In this document: one piece after another, positions 32,137-40,423 of the stretch
Layout: every line of letters starts with the position of its first letter
Position numbering within the stretch: the first letter of the stretch is position 1
Assembly: GCA_003576765.1 (NCBI GenBank)
Contig: QEVP01000002.1
Location: 1 to 64,000 of the forward strand
Source of the DNA: Pseudomonadota bacterium
GTDB taxonomy: Bacteria; Pseudomonadota; Alphaproteobacteria; Rhizobiales; Xanthobacteraceae
Length of the DNA: 64,000 nucleotides
Reading direction: 5' to 3'
Notes under the pieces: model-generated
Databases searched by the model: none
Seen by the model: the letters and a program-made list of their open reading frames with translations, nothing else
What the model was told of the DNA's origin: nothing
Translations under genes and position numbers: made by a program

Positions 32137-34356
32137 TCAGTCCTGAATCTTCGAGAAATCCGCAACGGTGCGCGTCGCGGTACGGATTTCATTCAGCAGC
32201 CTGAGACGGTTGGCGCGGATTGCGGGATCGTCGTCGTTGACCTTCACCTTGTCGAAGAAGGCATCGACGGCGGGTCGCAGCTTGGCCATCGCGCTCATCG
32301 CCGCGGTGAAGTCTTCTTGTGCCACCGCCGCGCCCGCGTCCTGCTTCGCCTGCGCAATGGCGGCGGCAAGCTGCTTTTCCTCAGGCAACGTGTAGCGCGT
32401 CGCGTCCGGCGCGCCGTCGAAGGTGGTCCCGTCCTTCTTTTCCTCGATACGCAGAATGTTGATGGCGCGCTTGACGCCGGCCAGCAGGTTCTTGCCGTCG
32501 TCGCTGTCGAGGAAGTTTCCAAGTGCCTCGACGCGGCGCACGATCAGAAGAAGATCGTCCTGAACATTTTCCTGGACGGGTGTTCCTTCGGCATCCCTAT
32601 TGCCTAATGCGAACACCGCATCGACCAGATCATGCCGCGCGCCCTGCTCGCGCAGTTGCACCTTCAGGCGGTCGGCGAAGAAAGAAAGAAAATCTTTTAC
32701 AAAAACCGCGGCGAAGGCGCCTTCAAGTGCAGAGGCGATAGATTGATCCCCACCGTACAGAGTCTGCCAGCGCTGCCTCGCCTCGTCGACCAAGTCCGGT
32801 TTACTTTCTCCAAGTAAATTCAGTGCCTCTGCGGTGATGTGACGGAGCTTTAGCTGGAGATCATTGTTTATAATCAGTCTAATCACCCCCAGCGCCGCGC
32901 GGCGCAGCGCATAGGGGTCTTTCGAGCCGGTCGGCTTCTCGTCGATGGCCCAGAAGCCGACCAGCGTGTCGATCTTGTCGGCCAGCGCCACGGCAATCGC
33001 CACCGGATCGGTCGGCACGCGGTCGGTCGGCCCCTGCGGCTTGTAGTGATCCTCGCACGCCTGCGCGACTGCCGCATCCTCACCCTGCGCCAGCGCATAG
33101 TAGCGGCCCATCACGCCCTGCAATTCGGGAAACTCGCCGACCACTTCGGTCAGAAGATCGGCTTTCGCCAGCCGCGCGGCGCGCCTGGTCTTCTCGACAT
33201 CGGCGCCCACAAGCGGCGCCAGTTCGACCGCCAGCCGCTCGATGCGGTCGATCCGTTCAGCCTGCGTGCCGAGCTTTTCATGAAACACGATCTGCGAGAA
33301 CTTCGGCAGCCGGTCTTCGAGTTTCGTCTTCAGGTCGGTGTCGTAGAAGAATTTTGCATCCGACAGCCGCGCGCGGATCACGCGCTCGTTGCCGGCGACG
33401 ATAGCGGCGCCGCCGTCGCTCGCCTCGATATTCGCCACCAGAACAAACTTCGGCGCGAGAGCGCCCGTCGCCGGGTCGCGCATCACGAAGCATTTCTGGT
33501 TGTGGCGGATGGTGGCGCGGATCACCTCGCCGGGGATCGAAAGAAACGCCGGATCGAACGATCCCATCAGCACCACCGGCCACTCGACCAGCCCCGCCAC
33601 TTCCTCCAGCAGCGCCTGATCCTCGATCAGCTCATAGCCTTGCGCGAAGGCAAGTTGCCTGGCATCGGCGAGGATGATGTCGCGCCGCCGCTCCGCATCG
33701 AGCACGACTTTCGCGGCCTCCAGCTTCGCCTCGTAGTCGGCGAAGTGGCGTACCTCGATGGCGCCAGGGGCCATGAAGCGATGACCATAGGTGATCTGCC
33801 CGCTGTCGATGCCGTCGACAGAGAACGGCACCACGTCCGGCGTCTCGGTTTCGGGACCGAAGGTGGCGGTGATCGCGTGCAGCGGCCGTACCCATTGCAG
33901 CGCGCCCGCTTTGGCCGAGCGCGCGCCCCAGCGCATCGACTTCGGCCACGGGAAGGTGCGAATGATCACCGGCAGGATATCGGCGATGACGTCGATGGCC
34001 GCCCGCCCCGGCCGCTCGATCAGGGCGACATAGAACTCGCCCTTCTTCGGGTCTTTCTGGATCGTCGCTTCATCGAGCGAGGCCAGCCCCGTCGCCTTGA
34101 GAAAGCCCTGCACCGCGGCGTCGGGCGCGCCGACGCGTGGACCTTTACGCTCGTCCTTGAGATCCGGCTGGCGCGCGGGGATACCGTGCACGGTCAGCGC
34201 AAGCCGGCGCGGCGTCGCGAACGCCTTGATGCCTTCGTAGACGAGCCCTTCGGCGACCAGCTTGTCGGCCACCAGGCGACGCAGATCGTCGGCGGCTCTC
34301 GCCTGCATGCGGGCGGGGATTTCTTCGGAAAACAGTTCCAACAGGAGATCGGGCAT
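32137..34356 (-). CDS. glyS: Glycyl-tRNA synthetase beta subunit
   Basis: 739 residues of the heterotetrameric (alpha2beta2) glycyl-tRNA synthetase; the beta subunit binds tRNA-Gly. N-terminus [20 protein letters not shown] is typical, followed by B3/B4-like and HD-like regions ([39 protein letters not shown]) and a C-terminal anticodon-binding helical domain. glyQ ends 3 bp upstream, so the pair is co-translated. Bases 32680-32885 (about residues 490-559) have clearly lower GC and more AT-ending codons than the rest, without breaking the frame. Confidence 0.95.
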   Translation of the reverse strand: MPDLLLELFSEEIPARMQARAADDLRRLVADKLVAEGLVYEGIKAFATPRRLALTVHGIPARQPDLKDERKGPRVGAPDAAVQGFLKATGLASLDEATIQKDPKKGEFYVALIERPGRAAIDVIADILPVIIRTFPWPKSMRWGARSAKAGALQWVRPLHAITATFGPETETPDVVPFSVDGIDSGQITYGHRFMAPGAIEVRHFADYEAKLEAAKVVLDAERRRDIILADARQLAFAQGYELIEDQALLEEVAGLVEWPVVLMGSFDPAFLSIPGEVIRATIRHNQKCFVMRDPATGALAPKFVLVANIEASDGGAAIVAGNERVIRARLSDAKFFYDTDLKTKLEDRLPKFSQIVFHEKLGTQAERIDRIERLAVELAPLVGADVEKTRRAARLAKADLLTEVVGEFPELQGVMGRYYALAQGEDAAVAQACEDHYKPQGPTDRVPTDPVAIAVALADKIDTLVGFWAIDEKPTGSKDPYALRRAALGVIRLIINNDLQLKLRHITAEALNLLGESKPDLVDEARQRWQTLYGGDQSIASALEGAFAAVFVKDFLSFFADRLKVQLREQGARHDLVDAVFALGNRDAEGTPVQENVQDDLLLIVRRVEALGNFLDSDDGKNLLAGVKRAINILRIEEKKDGTTFDGAPDATRYTLPEEKQLAAAIAQAKQDAGAAVAQEDFTAAMSAMAKLRPAVDAFFDKVKVNDDDPAIRANRLRLLNEIRTATRTVADFSKIQD

Positions 34357-34359
34357 CGA

Positions 34360-35295
34360 TTACGCTCCCGCCCCGCCGGCGGCGGTCTTCACCCAAGCTT
34401 CGCCGCAAGCCTTGGCAAGCTCGCGCACGCGCAAGATGTAGCTCTGCCGTTCGGTCACCGAGATCACGCCGCGCGCATCGAGCAGGTTGAAGACGTGACT
34501 TGCCGTGATGCACTGGTCGTAGGCCGGCAGCGCCATCAGGTGGCGCTCCTTGTGAGCGCCATCCCATCCGGCATCGAGATAGCTGCGGCAGGCTTTCTCC
34601 GCCATCGTGAACTGCTCGAACAGCATCGCCGTGTCGGCGTGCTCGAAATTGTGCCGCGAATATTCCTGCTCGGCCTGCAGGAACACGTCGCCGTAGGTCA
34701 CTTTTTCGTCGCCGTCGCGGCCGTTGAAGTTGAGGTCGTAGACGTTCTCGACGCCCTGCACGTACATCGCCAGCCGCTCAAGGCCGTAAGTGAGTTCGCC
34801 GGCGACCGGCGCGCATTCCAGTCCGGCGACCTGCTGGAAGTAGGTGAACTGCGACACCTCCATGCCGTCGCACCAGCACTCCCAGCCGAGGCCCCAGGCG
34901 CCCAGCGTCGGGCTTTCCCAGTCGTCCTCAACGAAACGGATGTCATGCAGATGCGCGTCGATGCCGATCGCCGCGAGCGAGGCGAGATAAAGCTCCTGAA
35001 TGTCGGGCGGCGACGGCTTCAGGATCACCTGAAACTGATAGTAGTGCTGCAACCGGTTGGGATTTTCGCCGTAGCGTCCATCTTTCGGCCGCCGCGACGG
35101 CTGCACATAGGCGGCGTTCCACGGTTTTGGCCCGAGCGCGCGCAGCGTCGTCGCCGGGTGAAAGGTGCCCGCTCCCACCTCCATGTCGTAGGGTTGCAGG
35201 ATGACGCAGCCGTGGTCGGCCCAGTAGCGCTGCAACGCCAGGATCAGGCCCTGGAACGAGCGTTCGGGCCGCATGTGGGGAGGAAGATCGGTCAT
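34360..35295 (-). CDS. glyQ: Glycyl-tRNA synthetase alpha subunit
   Basis: 311 residues, the class II catalytic subunit that activates glycine. Motifs: [20 protein letters not shown] and [19 protein letters not shown] at the N-terminus, [36 protein letters not shown] and [20 protein letters not shown]. The last 20 residues are variable. It is first of the glyQS pair; the upstream gap to the small secreted ORF holds its promoter. Confidence 0.96.
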   Translation of the reverse strand: MTDLPPHMRPERSFQGLILALQRYWADHGCVILQPYDMEVGAGTFHPATTLRALGPKPWNAAYVQPSRRPKDGRYGENPNRLQHYYQFQVILKPSPPDIQELYLASLAAIGIDAHLHDIRFVEDDWESPTLGAWGLGWECWCDGMEVSQFTYFQQVAGLECAPVAGELTYGLERLAMYVQGVENVYDLNFNGRDGDEKVTYGDVFLQAEQEYSRHNFEHADTAMLFEQFTMAEKACRSYLDAGWDGAHKERHLMALPAYDQCITASHVFNLLDARGVISVTERQSYILRVRELAKACGEAWVKTAAGGAGA

Positions 35296-35459
35296 TGATG
35301 ATCGGGGATTCGCCGGGGATAAGTCGCGGGCGGACCGTATCGGCGGTGGATAAGGGAATCAAGGCAATCGCATCGACTCGGCAGGTGTGGTGAACCCTGT
35401 TTCGAACGGTGGGAGGCAGAACGCGCCCGCACAGCCAGCCTGGGGAGTTTCACCGCGCC

Positions 35460-35600
35460 ATGCTGACGATCTGCGCTGCCTTTGCCCTGCTGACGGTTGC
35501 GGCCGCAAGCCCGCTGCTCGCCGCCGAAGCCGCCCAGCGCCGCTTTCTGGCGCGGCAGGCAGCCTTGCCCGGCCGGGTTACCCGGCATTCCGCGCGTTAA
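35460..35600 (+). CDS. Possible small secreted peptide
   Basis: 46 codons: MLTICAAFALLTVAAASPLL followed by AAEAAQRRFLARQ and a basic end. The N-terminus looks like a signal peptide and a GGGGAG lies about 13 nt upstream of the ATG. I recognise no family, and the frame is short enough to be chance. It is divergent from glyQ and convergent with the next small gene. Confidence 0.35.
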   Translation: MLTICAAFALLTVAAASPLLAAEAAQRRFLARQAALPGRVTRHSAR

Positions 35601-35606
35601 CGACGA

Positions 35607-35801
35607 TCAATCCGGCCGATAAGTGCCCGTTTCGCGATCGTAGCGCAGCTTGCGCGGGCGGTCGTGACGCGCCCGTTCGGCCACACGCGACAGCCGCGCC
35701 GCCTCAAGCTCGGCATTGATGCGCCGCGCCTCGCGAACGACAAAGCGGGCGATGACGGTGCCGCCGAGGGCTGCGGCAGCGAACAGAACGAACGGCGGCA
35801 T
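35607..35801 (-). CDS. Small membrane-anchored protein of unknown function
   Basis: 64 residues: one hydrophobic helix (PPFVLFAAAALGGTVIARFV) followed by a charged helical segment (REARRINAELEAARLSRVAE) and a C-terminal RKLRYDRETGTYRPD. The arrangement (anchor, basic helix, ETGxYRP end) recurs in Rhizobiales next to sppA-like genes, as I recall. The ATG at 35799-35801 has a GAGGA site. It lies 64 bp downstream of the peptidase gene in the same direction, so probably co-transcribed. Confidence 0.65.
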   Translation of the reverse strand: MPPFVLFAAAALGGTVIARFVVREARRINAELEAARLSRVAERARHDRPRKLRYDRETGTYRPD

Positions 35802-35865
35802 GGCAGAATCCTCAAGGCTCACAGCGAGTGTCGCAGGGCTCCGTGGTGCGATTGTGGCCGAAAAG

Positions 35866-36714
35866 CTACAGCCCGTAGCGCGCCCACAGCGCCCGCGCCT
35901 CCAGTGCGGACAACGCCGCATCGGGCAAACCGTTCACCGCGTCGGCGCGCGAGCGGCGGCTCAGCAAGGCAAGCAGCCCGCCCTGCGGCGCGACCACCGG
36001 CGTCACGACCTTGTCGCCGAAGCGGGCGTGCAGCACCCCGCGCAGGTCGCCGATGGCGTCGGCCAGCCCCAGCGCCACCGCGCGCTCGCCGGCCCAGAAC
36101 TCGCCGCTGAACAGTTCGTCCTCGCCGCCCTTGAGCCGGGTTCCACGGCGCTCCTTCACCAGCGCGATGAACACGGCGTGGATGTCGCGCTGGATCGCCT
36201 TGAGGCGGGCGACGTCGTCGGGGTTCTCCGGCAGGAACGGATCGAGCGTCACCTTGCGCTCGCCGGCGGTATAGACCCGCCGCTCGACGCCGATCCGGCG
36301 CATCAGGTCCTGAAAGCCGAAGGTGGCGCCGACCACCCCGATCGAGCCGAGGATCGAGGACGGATCGCAAAAGATCTCGTCGCCGGCACAGGCGATCATG
36401 TAGCCGCCGGAGGCGGCGGCGTCTTCGACGAACACCAGCACCGGCAGGTTCTTCTCCGTCGCGAGTTGGCGGATGCGCAGAAAAATCTGGCGCGACTGCA
36501 CCGCCGAGCCGCCCGGCGAGTTGATCACCAGTGCTACCGCCTTTGCGCCACGCACCGTGAAGGCGCGCTCCAGAACTTTTGCGACGGCAGCGAGCGTCAG
36601 CCCCGGCCGGAACGGCGTGACAGCGCCGATCGCACCGGTCAGCCGCACCACCGGAACGACAGGGACGCCGCGGCGCCAGCGGGCCGGCACCAGCCGGGCG
36701 AGAAACTCCATCAT
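35866..36714 (-). CDS. S49-family membrane serine peptidase (SohB/SppA-like)
   Basis: 282 residues with a single ClpP-like domain, so the short SohB-like form rather than the duplicated SppA. The catalytic Ser is in AAASGGYMIACAGDEI and the general-base Lys in TAGERKVTLDPF; NSPGGSAVQSRQIF and SSILGSIGVVGATFGFQDLM are also conserved. Only a weakly hydrophobic N-terminus (VPVVPVVRLTGAIGAVTPF) is visible. It probably degrades leftover signal peptides or membrane proteins at the inner membrane. Start at the ATGATG ending at 36714 with a GAAGGA site. Confidence 0.88.
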   Translation of the reverse strand: MMEFLARLVPARWRRGVPVVPVVRLTGAIGAVTPFRPGLTLAAVAKVLERAFTVRGAKAVALVINSPGGSAVQSRQIFLRIRQLATEKNLPVLVFVEDAAASGGYMIACAGDEIFCDPSSILGSIGVVGATFGFQDLMRRIGVERRVYTAGERKVTLDPFLPENPDDVARLKAIQRDIHAVFIALVKERRGTRLKGGEDELFSGEFWAGERAVALGLADAIGDLRGVLHARFGDKVVTPVVAPQGGLLALLSRRSRADAVNGLPDAALSALEARALWARYGL

Positions 36715-36900
36715 GGTCGTCCTTCCACGATCACATTCACGCGATATGCCGCATGCCCCGTCCAACCGACCATAGCGATCAATACGTTGCGCCACAATTT
36801 GGTGCCGCAGTCATGACACCGGTGCGGGAACGTTGGTGCAGGCACGCCATTGATTCGCGTCCGGACGCGGGCCGGCGGCGAAGCGAAAAGGGTTGCGCAG

Positions 36901-37008
36901 ATGAAGATTGCCTTGCTGGTCTGTTTGATTGGCGCCCTGTTGGCCGCAACCCGCGCAACTCCCACGTCGGGCAAGCCGCGGAAGCCGCTGCCGACGCCGT
37001 TGCCCTGA
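36901..37008 (+). CDS. Possible 35-residue secreted peptide
   Basis: MKIALLVCLIGALLAATRA followed by TPTSGKPRKPLPTPLP: a short signal-like helix and a proline-rich end. A weak AAAAGGG lies upstream. Too small for confidence, no family recognised; it sits in the gap between the peptidase and methyltransferase genes. Confidence 0.3.
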   Translation: MKIALLVCLIGALLAATRATPTSGKPRKPLPTPLP

Positions 37009-37024
37009 GCCGGCGTCGCCGCAT

Positions 37025-37792
37025 TCAGATTTCCGCCAGCGCCAGCACCTGCCGTCCGCGCAGCACGGCATCGGCATGCGCGGCGGGACGGCCATCCGCA
37101 TCGGCCAGCACGAGGCCGGGATGGAGAGCAAGCGGCGCGCGGCCGCCCTTGACCGCCGACACCAGCACACGGATCGCGGGCTCGCCCGCGCGCGGATGCA
37201 CCGGCAGCATGGTGAGGCTGCCGAAACCGCGCGCCAGCGCCGCAAAAACCTCGGCGAGACCGTCGGCGCGCCAGATCAGCGTCAGCCTCCCGCCCGGCCG
37301 CAGCATGCGCCGCGCCGCGTGCGTCCATAGGTCCAGCGTGTCTGCCGGAGCCTCGTGCGCCAGCCGTCGCGCCGGGTCGCGCGATGCCCGGTGCCGCGCG
37401 GCCGGATTGAACGGCGGATTCATCAACATGCCATCGGCGCTGTCGGGTCCGAGCCCGAGCCGCGCCAACTCCTCCGCCTCTGCGGCGACATCGGCAACGA
37501 CCACGCGCGCCACCAGGCCGTTGGCCGCGGCATTGTCCCCGGCGAGCCGCGCCAGCCCCGCATCGATCTCCACCAGCGTCAAATCGAGGCCGCCGACGCG
37601 CAACGCGAGCGCCAGCCCCGCGGCCCCGACGCCGGCGCCGAACTCGACGACGCGGTCGCCGGGGCGCGCCGGCGTTGCGGCGGCAAGGAGGATAGCGTCG
37701 TGGCCGGCGCGATGGCCGGCGCGGGGCTGCTTCAGTTTCAGCCGCCCGTCGAGAAAGCCGTCGGTCGTGACCGCGCCGTCACCTGCGGTCAT
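37025..37792 (-). CDS. SAM-dependent methyltransferase, TrmN6-like
   Basis: 255 residues with a class I methyltransferase fold: SAM-binding VVEFGAGVGAAGLALALRVG, acidic strand end TLVEIDAGLARLA, and the N6-adenine-type motif NPPF in GMLMNPPFNPAARHRASRD. This resembles the tRNA1(Val) A37 N6-methyltransferase group (TrmN6/YfiC), but the substrate is not certain. A GTG at 37807 overlapping the DUF2007 stop is an alternative start; the ATG at 37790-37792 (MTAGDGAVTT) gives the family N-terminus before GRLKLKQPRAGHRAGHDA. Confidence 0.8.
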   Translation of the reverse strand: MTAGDGAVTTDGFLDGRLKLKQPRAGHRAGHDAILLAAATPARPGDRVVEFGAGVGAAGLALALRVGGLDLTLVEIDAGLARLAGDNAAANGLVARVVVADVAAEAEELARLGLGPDSADGMLMNPPFNPAARHRASRDPARRLAHEAPADTLDLWTHAARRMLRPGGRLTLIWRADGLAEVFAALARGFGSLTMLPVHPRAGEPAIRVLVSAVKGGRAPLALHPGLVLADADGRPAAHADAVLRGRQVLALAEI

Positions 37793-37803
37793 CGGCGTCA
37801 AGC

Positions 37804-38025
37804 TCACGGTTCGAGCTCGTGGGCCAGCCCGGCATCGACCAGCACGCGCCGCGCCGCAGCCCAATCCTCGTCCGGCACCATGATACGGCGCGGGATGATG
37901 CCGAGCGAACCTTCGACGATGCTCATGTTCTGATCGAGCACGATGTGAGGAATGCCGGCGCCGTCGAGCAGCGCCCCCACCGCTGAAATCGTCACCGGGT
38001 CGTTGGTGCGGAGCAAAGGACGCAA
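37804..38025 (-). CDS. DUF2007 domain-containing protein
   Basis: 73 residues: RPLLRTNDPVTISAVGALLD, AGIPHIVLDQNMSIVEGSLG, then IIPRRIMVPDEDWAAARRVL, the small ferredoxin-like DUF2007 signal transducer family of unknown role. A TTG start at 38025 is chosen because GGGAG lies 7 nt upstream and the product begins at the family's usual N-terminus; the ATG at 38061 would add 12 residues. It is coupled to the methyltransferase downstream and divergent from the polyprenyl synthase. Confidence 0.75.
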   Translation of the reverse strand: MRPLLRTNDPVTISAVGALLDGAGIPHIVLDQNMSIVEGSLGIIPRRIMVPDEDWAAARRVLVDAGLAHELEP

Positions 38026-38172
38026 AGTTTTCTCCCGTTGTTTTAGGCCGCACCCCGACATAAATCCGGCCTGCTCGCCCTTCGCCGCCCTTTGTCCGCC
38101 CTTTGTCTACCCTTGCCGCATGGCGCGGCAGTTTCTATGGTCGGGGCGCAGCCGGAACCCGGAGATTTGCGC

Positions 38173-39183
38173 GTGGCGGTGATTGTCCCCTTCGAGTCCC
38201 CCTCGACACCATCGATAGATCAACTCGTCGCGCTTGTCGCGCCCGACATGGAGCGCGTCAACGCCGCGATCCTGGCGCGCACCGGCTCCGAAGTGACGAT
38301 GATCCCGGAGGTCGCCAACCACCTGATCTCTTCGGGCGGCAAGCGGCTGCGACCGATGCTGACGCTGGCGATGGCGGGATTGACCGGCTACGACGGCGAC
38401 GGCCACATCAAGCTCGCCGCGGCGGTCGAGTTCATGCACACTGCGACGCTGCTGCACGACGACGTGGTGGACGAGAGCGAACTCAGGCGCGGCAAACTGT
38501 CGGCCCGCATGCTGTGGGGTAACGAGGCCAGCGTGCTGGTCGGCGATTTTCTGCTCGGGCAGGCGTTCCGCATGATGGTCGAGGTCGGATCGCTGCGCGC
38601 GCTCGACATCCTGTCGCAGGCCGCCGCCACCATCGCCGAGGGCGAGGTGATGCAGCTTGCCGCCGCCAAGAACACCGCCACCACCGAGGACGAATATCTC
38701 GCCGTGATCCGCGGCAAGACCGCCGAATTGTTCGCGGCCGCCTGCGAGGTCGGGCCGGTGCTCGCCGACCGTCCCAAGCCCGAGCAGACCGCGTGCCGTT
38801 CGGTCGGCATGAACCTCGGCATCGCCTTCCAGCTCGTGGACGACGTGCTCGACTACGGCGGCGTTGCCGCCAAGCTCGGCAAGAACGTCGGCGACGATTT
38901 CCGCGAGGGCAAGATCACGCTGCCGGTGGTGCTGGCATTCCGGCGCGGCAACGCCGCCGAGCGCGCGTTCTGGACCAAGGCGCTGGAGCGCGGCGAGATC
39001 GGCGACGACGACCTCGACCACGCCATCGGGCTGATGACCAAGCACCGCGCGCTGGAAGACACCATGGCGCGCGCCCATCACTACGGCGCCATGGCGGTCG
39101 ATGCGCTGGCGCTGTTTCCGGCTTCGCCGATGAAGCTGGCTCTGGAGCAGGTGGTGGCGTTCTGCCTCGCACGCTCGCATTAG
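38173..39183 (+). CDS. Polyprenyl (octaprenyl/decaprenyl-type) diphosphate synthase
   Basis: 336 residues, the long trans-prenyltransferase type that makes the ubiquinone side chain. Both Asp-rich motifs are present: LLHDDVVDESELRRG and AFQLVDDVLDYGG, plus SSGGKRLRPMLTLAMAGLTG and GKTAELFAAACEVG. The GTG at 38173 (read as MAVIVPFESP) has a GGAG about 8 nt upstream and matches family N-termini; ATGs further upstream add unlikely sequence. Chain length cannot be read from sequence alone. A palindromic element begins 2 bp after the stop. Confidence 0.9.
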   Translation: MAVIVPFESPSTPSIDQLVALVAPDMERVNAAILARTGSEVTMIPEVANHLISSGGKRLRPMLTLAMAGLTGYDGDGHIKLAAAVEFMHTATLLHDDVVDESELRRGKLSARMLWGNEASVLVGDFLLGQAFRMMVEVGSLRALDILSQAAATIAEGEVMQLAAAKNTATTEDEYLAVIRGKTAELFAAACEVGPVLADRPKPEQTACRSVGMNLGIAFQLVDDVLDYGGVAAKLGKNVGDDFREGKITLPVVLAFRRGNAAERAFWTKALERGEIGDDDLDHAIGLMTKHRALEDTMARAHHYGAMAVDALALFPASPMKLALEQVVAFCLARSH

Positions 39184-39184
39184 G

Positions 39185-39255
39185 GCATGATCCCGAAAAA
39201 GCCTGCCCTCGGGCTTGACCCGAGGGTGGGAACCGGTTTTCGGACGAGATCATGC
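39185..39255. repeat. Nested palindromic element after the polyprenyl synthase gene
   Basis: Outer arms GCATGATC/GATCATGC, inner arms CCGAAAA/TTTTCGG, and within them a separate perfect hairpin CCCTCGGG-CTTGA-CCCGAGGG. Elements with these outer arms are recurrent intergenic repeats in Bradyrhizobium-type genomes, as I recall. It could also end transcripts, though no T-run follows. Confidence 0.7.
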
Positions 39256-39301
39256 TCGAACAAAAATAATGCGAAGGTCCCCTCCCCGCGTTCCTTCTTG
39301 C

Positions 39302-39389
39302 GTCATGGCCGGGTTTATCCCGGCCATCCACGTCTTGCTTCGCTGAGCCGCCATCAAAACAGGGATGCCCACGAGCGCGGGCATGACGA
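39302..39389. repeat. Dispersed palindromic intergenic repeat, copy 4
   Basis: GTCATGGCCGGGTTTATCC, then CGGCCATCCACGTCTTG, and on the far side GGGATGCCCACGAGC ending GCGGGCATGACGA. It shares the modules of the copies at 8374, 9556 and 32003. Confidence 0.75.
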
Positions 39390-39397
39390 ACCGCGGC

Positions 39398-40288
39398 TCA
39401 GTTCAGCGCGCCGGCATGCACCCACCACTGCGGCCGGGCGTGCCGCAACCCGGCTGCTGCCGCCGCCGCTGTGGCATCGTCGTCGAACAGCGCAAAGCAG
39501 GTCGCGCCCGACCCCGACATGCGGGCGAGCCGCACGCCGTCGGCCGCACGCAGCGCTTCGAGCACCTCGCCGACCACCGACGCGATCTTCAGCGCCGGCG
39601 CTTCAAGATCGTTGCCGTGCCGGCCGAGCGCGGCGAGCCAGTCGGCGAAGGCCGCGCCATCCTTCGGCCAGGCCGGCGCAACGACAATGTCGGCGGCACC
39701 GACCAGCAATTCGGCGCGCTTGAGACCGAGCGCGGCGAACACCTCGGGCGTCGAGACCTGAACGCGCGGATTGACCAGCACGCAAGGCAAACGCGGCAGC
39801 GGCAGCGGCAGCGGCACGAGGTTGTCACCGACCCCGCTCATGATGCAGGCCGCCGAGGGCAGGCACACCGGTACATCGGCACCGACCGCGCGGGCCACCG
39901 CGCGCAGCCGCGCGTCGTCCAGCGCGATGGCGTTGGCGCGGGCGAGGCAGCGCAAGGCTGCCGCCGCGTCGGCCGAGCCCCCGCCGATACCGGCCGCCAC
40001 CGGCAGATACTTGTCGAGTGTGAAGCGCCCCGTCACCAGCCCGCCGATCTCGTCGGCGAACAGCTTTGCCGCGCGCAGCACCAGGTTGTCGGCCAGCGCG
40101 CCACATCCTTCCGCCTCCGGCCCCCGCACCACGAGATCGAGCGGCTCGCCCGGCTTGAAGGCAAGGTGGTCGGCGCAGTCGGCAAAGGCGACCAGACTTT
40201 CGAGATCGTGATAGCCGTCGGCGCGGCGGCCGACCACGCGCAGCGTCAGGTTGACCTTGGCGCGGGCCAGTTCGGACAGGGTCGTCAT
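39398..40288 (-). CDS. ispE: 4-diphosphocytidyl-2-C-methyl-D-erythritol kinase
   Basis: 296 residues; ATP-dependent kinase of the MEP isoprenoid pathway. GHMP kinase motifs: RAKVNLTLRVVGRRADGYHD (N-terminal substrate binding), LPVAAGIGGGSADAAAALRC (ATP loop) and MSGSGATCFALFDDD (C-terminal). The neighbouring polyprenyl diphosphate synthase uses the isoprenoid units produced. It is 218 bp upstream of the TPR protein gene in the same direction. Confidence 0.95.
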   Translation of the reverse strand: MTTLSELARAKVNLTLRVVGRRADGYHDLESLVAFADCADHLAFKPGEPLDLVVRGPEAEGCGALADNLVLRAAKLFADEIGGLVTGRFTLDKYLPVAAGIGGGSADAAAALRCLARANAIALDDARLRAVARAVGADVPVCLPSAACIMSGVGDNLVPLPLPLPRLPCVLVNPRVQVSTPEVFAALGLKRAELLVGAADIVVAPAWPKDGAAFADWLAALGRHGNDLEAPALKIASVVGEVLEALRAADGVRLARMSGSGATCFALFDDDATAAAAAAGLRHARPQWWVHAGALN

Positions 40289-40423
40289 CGGTGGTGGCAG
40301 CCCCGTTTAAGAGCGTTTTTCGAGCGAAGCAGAAACCGCGGCAAAACAACAGTCCCGAGCTTTGCTTTTTAAGTCCATCAAAAGCAAAAGTGCTCTCGTC
40401 GCGTGCGGGCGGGGCAAGCGGGG

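Noticed and set aside
32632..32817. Small plus-strand frame inside the AT-rich part of glyS
   Set aside because: Same reason: antisense within an intact synthetase frame.
33046..35298. Long open frame opposite glyS/glyQ (plus strand)
   Set aside because: Shadow frame spanning two known genes; no recognisable domain.
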